NCBI RefSeq assembly: GCF_014649795.1
Contig: NZ_BMTS01000017.1
Coordinates: 82,858-146,857, forward strand
DNA length: 64,000 nt
Origin: Streptomyces melanogenes
Lineage (GTDB): Bacteria; Actinomycetota; Actinomycetes; Streptomycetales; Streptomycetaceae
Reading direction: 5' to 3'
Numbering within the stretch: position 1 is the stretch's first letter; each line of letters opens with the position of its first letter. The notes beneath the pieces were generated by a model. That model saw only the letters and a list, made by a program, of their open reading frames with translations, was not told where the DNA came from and did not search any database. Position numbers and translations under genes: made by a program. Shown in pieces: positions 60,224 through 64,000 of the stretch.

Positions 60224-60538
60224 CTATTCGCCGACCGCGTTCACGACCAGGCGGTGGGCCGCGGTCAGGGTGAGCTCGGGTACGGCCTTGCGCAGAGTGA
60301 TCACGCGTTGGACATGGTCGCTTCGGGAATCGACTCCGGCTTCGGCCAGGATGCCTCGCACCCATCGACCCAGAAGGTCATCGTCGGTGGACCGGCAATG
60401 CGCCTCGATGATTTCGGCAGCCCGTTCCAGCCCGGCCTGCTCCCCGGGCACTGCCTGGGCAAGAGCAGTCCGCACAGCCGCAAGGATGTCGTGCCCGTCG
60501 CGCACCACGATGGGGGACGTCTTCTTCTCAAACAGCAT
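60224..60538 (-). CDS. Hypothetical small helical protein
   Basis: 104 residues from ATG 60538 with a good AAGGAGA site. Reads MLFEKKTSPIVVRDGHDILA, then QAGLERAAEIIEAHCRSTDD and HVQRVITLRKAVPELTLTAA. Helical, no export signal. The final part (ELTLTAAHRLVVNAV) resembles the C-terminal helix of small Streptomyces hypotheticals next to regulators. No function known. Confidence 0.65.
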   Translation of the reverse strand: MLFEKKTSPIVVRDGHDILAAVRTALAQAVPGEQAGLERAAEIIEAHCRSTDDDLLGRWVRGILAEAGVDSRSDHVQRVITLRKAVPELTLTAAHRLVVNAVGE

Positions 60539-61014
60539 GACTTCTCCTTGTAGGGACCGGGACGGCTGAGTGCCCCCGGCGGTCGTCTGCTTGCGTCAGT
60601 GCCGTCGTACGGACGTCCCTTGACGCGACAGCAGGGTGGCGCCGTGATCGCATGATGCTGCGTCAACGCGGCCTGGATCTACGGAGTTGAGCCAGATCAG
60701 AGCTTCGGATCTCCGATCGACCGGAAACCTCCGCGTGGCTGGCTAGGCACGCGCCCTGGTTTGCGGTGTCGTGGAGCGCGGTCCGGCAAAGGGGCAGCTC
60801 TGGCTTCACGCCCGCGATTTGAACCCGTTCAACTCTATGGGCGTATGGGTCGCCCGGACATCACTGCACGACAGTCGACTTCACCGAGGCGCGCGCCCCC
60901 AAGGACGGTGTCGAGATCAGCCTGACCGGCCACCAAGTCACCCTCGGCACCTCCCGCTTCAGCAGGTGAACCACCCCGCCGAACTCGCGGTCCGCTACGA
61001 GACTCGGACAGCCT
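60539..61014. other. Intergenic region with a possible gene fragment
   Basis: 476 bp without a complete gene. A plus-strand frame closed by stops at 60820 and 60967 reads TTVDFTEARAPKDGVEISLT and GHQVTLGTSRFSR. It looks like coding sequence but has no start. It is probably a fragment of a lost gene; family not recognised. Confidence 0.4.
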
Positions 61015-62265
61015 CTAGACACGCACCCCGCCGGCCCAAAGCAGCCGGGCAGCTGCGACCTGCTGGTGGCGCGGGCGGTCCTCGGCCAGGAGCTCGCGCA
61101 GATGCTGCGGCGGAAGGTGGTCGGCCCACGGCAGCAGGGCCGCGGTCGCCTGTCGGACGACCGCCGCTGACGAGTCTTCCAGGAGCGGTCGTACGTCGTC
61201 GGCACGCACCGCTTCCAGCGCCCGCAGCCCTGCCACCGCGCAGGCGCGCACCCCGGGGACCGGGTGCGCGAGGAGCGGCCGTAGCAGGCCCGCGTCCTCG
61301 CGCGTCCCGCATTCGCCGAGGCCCGCCGCGGCGGCGGGCCGCTCCGCGGGGTCCTCACACAGCGCGCGGTACAGCGGTGCCGGGTCGGTGCCGCCTTGCC
61401 GCAGTACCCACCGGGCGCACGCCCGCACCAGGGCGGACCGGTCGGTGAGGTACGGCTCGGCCTCGGGGTGCCGCCCGGTCCGGCGCAGCGCGGTCACCCC
61501 CGCGGACCTGACCCGGGGTTGGCGGGAGGCGAGCAGTGGCACCACGATTTCGGTGAAGTTGTCGGAGGTGCCCTCGCCGAGGGTCGCCACCGCCGCTTCG
61601 GCGCACAAGCCCTGCACCACGACATCGTGGTGGCGGGCGGCGGTCTGAGCGAGTCGCGTCACAGGGAGCAGCCCTCGCTTGACGACGACGCGGTATGCCA
61701 GACGCCTCGTTGCCTTGTCGCTGCTGTCGAGCAGCCCCGTGGTGTGTGTGGCCGGGCCTGTACGCAGCGCCTCGGTCAGCAGTTCCTGGGCGAAAGCGCC
61801 TCGCGGGCGGCGGCCGATCCGCAGGATCAGCGCGGCGTGTGCGGCAAGCCGGTGCGTGGGCACGGTGGCCAGGAGTGCCCGGGCCCGTTCGCGTACCGGC
61901 CCCGCCCAGTCCGCGCAGCGGATGACAACCAGCGCAGACAGCGCGGGCCGCTCCTCGGCGTGGCCCAGGGCGGCCTCGCGTATGCGGCCGTCTCGGTGGC
62001 ACAGGGCGAGGGCCAGTTCCGCGTCACCGGGTGTGCCGGACCAGGTGACGGTGGGGCACGACGCATCCGCGTCCCAACTCAGCCGCCGCCCGGACGGCGA
62101 GGCGTTCGAGTGGAACAGCTCCGGCCGCCGCCAGGCCAGTTCACGCACCCCGACGTCCACACCGATCCAAGCCTCCGGGTCCGCCACATCGAGCGCCTGC
62201 TCCACGGCAACCCCGGCGGCCAGTCGCCCGACGGCCTCGTACGACTCGTTTGTGCTGCTCAGCAT
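61015..62265 (-). CDS. HEAT-repeat protein
   Basis: 416 residues. From about residue 80 to the end it consists of HEAT-like helical pairs: GDAELALALCHRDGRIREAA, LVRACARWVLRQGGTDPAPL, GVRACAVAGLRALEAVRADD and VVRQATAALLPWADHLPPQH. The (V/L)R-x-x-A-x-x-(A/G)-L motif recurs at least eight times. HEAT arrays serve as protein- or DNA-binding scaffolds. The first 80 residues are a separate, shorter domain. No enzyme motif; the partner is unknown. Confidence 0.82.
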   Translation of the reverse strand: MLSSTNESYEAVGRLAAGVAVEQALDVADPEAWIGVDVGVRELAWRRPELFHSNASPSGRRLSWDADASCPTVTWSGTPGDAELALALCHRDGRIREAALGHAEERPALSALVVIRCADWAGPVRERARALLATVPTHRLAAHAALILRIGRRPRGAFAQELLTEALRTGPATHTTGLLDSSDKATRRLAYRVVVKRGLLPVTRLAQTAARHHDVVVQGLCAEAAVATLGEGTSDNFTEIVVPLLASRQPRVRSAGVTALRRTGRHPEAEPYLTDRSALVRACARWVLRQGGTDPAPLYRALCEDPAERPAAAAGLGECGTREDAGLLRPLLAHPVPGVRACAVAGLRALEAVRADDVRPLLEDSSAAVVRQATAALLPWADHLPPQHLRELLAEDRPRHQQVAAARLLWAGGVRV

Positions 62266-62371
62266 GGGTGAAGCCTATGGCCTGCCCAGGGGCACATGTC
62301 CGTGGACACCTCAACCCGCCCGACCGCCCCAGCGCGGCGAAGCCGGCCTCTCCGGTGCGGGGGTATGGCCT

Positions 62372-62403
62372 CGGTGCCGCCGCCCGCAGGGACGGCGGCA
62401 CCG
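62372..62403 (-). terminator. Terminator after the 62452 lipoprotein gene
   Basis: CGGTGCCGCC (62372-62381) and GGCGGCACCG (62394-62403) form a 10-bp perfect stem with a 12-base loop, just downstream of the minus-strand stop at 62452. Confidence 0.75.
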
Positions 62404-62451
62404 GCTATGCGGGCGGCGACCCGCACGTACTCGCGGCCGAGTGCATGTGGG

Positions 62452-63207
62452 TCAGGCCGTCTTCGCCGCAGCCGCCGTCAGCTTCGTCGCCGCCTTGGCC
62501 AGGGCCTTGCCGAAGGCTTCCTTGCCCCGGTCCCCGTGGTCGCTGTAGTTGTTCAGGACCGTCGTGATCGCGCCGTGGCTGCGTACCGTACCGAGGTCGA
62601 AGTCCATCTGCAGGTCGCCCGAGACGACGGTGACGGCGTAGGCGATCGACTCGTCGCCGTACGTCGGCTGCTGGGCGGCCTTCTTCACCTTCACCGTGGC
62701 CTTCTTGCCGCTTTCCTTCGCGCTGAAGACGGCGCACTTGTCGACCGCCGTCCGCAGCCCGGCCATGGCCTTCTGGGCCTCCGCACGCGGGTAGCCGCTG
62801 ACGTCCTGGGCGACCGTCGTCTGGTCGCCCTTCTTCGTGAAGACCACCTCGGCGTTGGCCTTGTGGTCCTCCACCAGCCGTCCCGTGTTGAGGATCATCG
62901 TGATCGGCGCGCACTCGGGCTTGGAAGGGGTGTTGATCTGGTCCTCCCCGCCCTCCGACTTGTCGAGGCCCGTGTTCGGCTCCAGCTTCCAGCCGGACGG
63001 CAGGTCCCCGAGAGCGACGAGCGCCTGCTGGGCCTGGTCGGCTGTGATGTAGGCGGGAACGGGGGGCGCGCTCTTGTCCTTCTTGGTGCCGGAACCCGAG
63101 GGCTTGTCCGAACCGGAGGCGGAGTCGGAGCCACCGCCGCAGGCGGTCAGCAGCAGCGAGGAGGTGGCCAGGGCCAGGAGAGCGGTCCAGCGGGGGCGAA
63201 CGTGCAC
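62452..63207 (-). CDS. Lipoprotein, unknown function
   Basis: 251 residues from GTG 63207 with AAAGGAAA upstream. Lipobox LLTACGGG after VHVRPRWTALLALATSS, a Ser/Gly/Lys linker, then a globular domain: ITADQAQQALVALGDLPSGW, ECAPITMILNTGRLVEDHKA, AVDKCAVFSAKESGKK. LPSGW and the two Cys are typical of the large PknH-like or LppX-type sensor lipoproteins of actinobacteria. Similar in layout to the lipoprotein at 9210. Divergent from another lipoprotein gene. Surface-anchored; role unknown. Confidence 0.85.
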   Translation of the reverse strand: MHVRPRWTALLALATSSLLLTACGGGSDSASGSDKPSGSGTKKDKSAPPVPAYITADQAQQALVALGDLPSGWKLEPNTGLDKSEGGEDQINTPSKPECAPITMILNTGRLVEDHKANAEVVFTKKGDQTTVAQDVSGYPRAEAQKAMAGLRTAVDKCAVFSAKESGKKATVKVKKAAQQPTYGDESIAYAVTVVSGDLQMDFDLGTVRSHGAITTVLNNYSDHGDRGKEAFGKALAKAATKLTAAAAKTA

Positions 63208-63402
63208 GGGGTTTCCTTTGAAAAAGCGTTCGAAAGGCCAAAAGGCCGAACGTAAGTATGCATGTGCTCGTGTCACCCCGCTGGGGGCCCTCATGCATAA
63301 TGGCGCTTCGTACGTCTCCTTTCGGAGGATTTCAGACGTCTTCCGTTAAACTGGCACCATTCGGTACTGCGGACGGACGGTATTAACGGGGCGGGAAACA
63401 AC

Positions 63403-63969
63403 TTGAGCACGAGCAGGACAGCGCTGGCCATGGTCGCGCTGGGCATGGTGGCCACGGCATCCGTGACCGGCTGCAGCACCAACGACGCATCCCCTTCCCC
63501 GGCGAAGTCGGCCTCCTCCGCCCAGACAGCCGCCCCCAAGGACCGGTCCCCCTCGGGCGGACTGCGCCGGGAGCGGGACGAGGTCGACGCGGATCTGGAC
63601 GCCGCCGCGGCGGAGGCCCAGCTCAGCGGGCTCTCCCCCGACCCCGACCCGAACGCCACCTCGCCCACCGAGCGCAAGCTGAACGACTGCAGCGCGCTCT
63701 GGTCGGGCAGCACGGGCCGGGCCCTGGGCGAGGGCAGGGGCGACGAGCCGTTCGCCGCTGCCGTACGTGCACTGGAGAAGCGCGGCTGGAAGCTCGCGTC
63801 CCGGCAGCAGGACGGTGCCCTCACCCGGACCGTCCTCGCCAAGGGTGAGTGGACCGTCAAGGGCAAGCTCTCCGAGAGCGACCGGATCGACCTGATCACG
63901 TTCGTCGGCTACCACTCCAGCTGCGCGAAGGACATCGCCGCACTCCCTGCTCCCGGGCCGAAGGCCTGA
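63403..63969 (+). CDS. Lipoprotein, unknown function
   Basis: 188 residues, starting at a TTG (63403) that gives the complete lipoprotein signal MSTSRTALAMVALGMVATAS with lipobox SVTGCS. A Ser/Ala linker leads to an acidic domain: LRRERDEVDADLDAAAAEAQ, ERKLNDCSALWSGSTGRALG and ALEKRGWKLASRQQDGALTR. No enzyme motif. It is divergent from the other lipoprotein (196 bp apart) and the two could share regulation. The TTG start is inferred from the signal peptide and the lack of an in-frame alternative. Confidence 0.75.
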   Translation: MSTSRTALAMVALGMVATASVTGCSTNDASPSPAKSASSAQTAAPKDRSPSGGLRRERDEVDADLDAAAAEAQLSGLSPDPDPNATSPTERKLNDCSALWSGSTGRALGEGRGDEPFAAAVRALEKRGWKLASRQQDGALTRTVLAKGEWTVKGKLSESDRIDLITFVGYHSSCAKDIAALPAPGPKA

Positions 63970-63971
63970 GC

Positions 63972-64000
63972 ATGCACCAGCCGGAGAAACCCGCCCCCGA
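63972..64000 (+). CDS. Start of a further gene (partial)
   Basis: ATG 63972 lies two bases after the lipoprotein stop and opens MHQPEKPAP up to the window end. The tight spacing suggests an operon, but with nine codons and no clear ribosome binding site this is tentative. Confidence 0.35.

Noticed and set aside
60810..60850. GTTCAAATC on the reverse strand resembling a tRNA T-loop or an attachment site remnant
   Set aside because: The flanking bases do not form a proper 5-bp T-stem, and no acceptor or anticodon arm can be drawn, so there is no tRNA or tRNA end here.
60985..61020. Plus-strand string HPAELAVRYETRTAS, similar to the last residues of LacI-type regulators
   Set aside because: Only about 15 residues, no upstream regulator sequence in frame; chance similarity cannot be excluded.
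1..64000. CRISPR arrays, complete insertion sequences, rRNA operons, replication origin or integrase/attachment structures
   Set aside because: No regularly spaced repeats of CRISPR size, no transposase or integrase motif, and no rRNA or tRNA sequence was recognised on either strand.

Overview
The window reads as a stretch of Streptomyces (or close relative such as Kitasatospora) chromosome. Base composition and third codon positions are strongly G+C-rich, GTG and TTG starts are common, many short secreted proteins and lipoproteins carry typical actinomycete signal peptides, and two flavoprotein genes contain the rare leucine codon TTA that streptomycetes read with the bldA tRNA. I see no rRNA, no convincing tRNA, no CRISPR array, no complete insertion sequence and no biosynthetic gene cluster. 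The content looks like accessory or chromosome-arm material: small regulator-enzyme pairs, exported hydrolases and lectins, conflict-type genes and several broken genes.

Layout. 0-9 kb: a divergent TetR/FAD monooxygenase pair with an array of three operator-like repeats, a duplicated-motif secreted protein, a small membrane protein, then a two-gene trypsin-co-occurring-domain / trypsin-NTPase conflict module (4590-7297), a secreted protein split by a 9-C tract, and an AlkD-type DNA repair protein. 9-20 kb: a lipoprotein, a frameshifted FAD monooxygenase, a secreted tyrosine phosphatase, a three-repeat lectin, a MINPP-like histidine phosphatase, an XRE regulator joined to a decayed short-chain dehydrogenase, a PIG-L deacetylase with a CBM9-like tail, and an FKBP isomerase. 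20-27 kb: a DUF4157 (eCIS core) protein with a C-terminal deaminase-type domain, then a putative metal-handling set (DUF318 permease, DUF2182 membrane protein, DUF1326 protein), a thioesterase and a SUKH-type immunity-like protein. 27-36 kb: an ArsR-like/MFS pair with a perfect palindromic operator, a second PIG-L deacetylase, an HxlR/quinone-oxidoreductase pair, a TPR-like protein and a MerR/SDR pair. 36-48 kb: small exported proteins, an FG-GAP protein, a 977-residue AfsR-like regulator, a trypsin remnant, and a protein with an N-terminal HTH, one membrane helix and a seven-repeat propeller. 48-64 kb: an M6-like metalloprotease, a DUF4246 putative 2-oxoglutarate oxygenase, an F420-type reductase, an Imm5-like protein, several lipoproteins (one frameshifted) and Streptomyces-type hypotheticals.

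The most interesting parts are the trypsin/NTPase conflict pair, the DUF4157-deaminase protein, the HTH-membrane-propeller protein, and the DUF318/DUF2182/DUF1326 set with its leader ORF and hairpins. Four genes carry single-base frameshifts (near 7660, 11820, 16615 and 54728), three of them in base runs. These are either local gene decay or residual sequencing errors, and raw reads would decide. All functional names come from reading motifs by eye; no database search was run.
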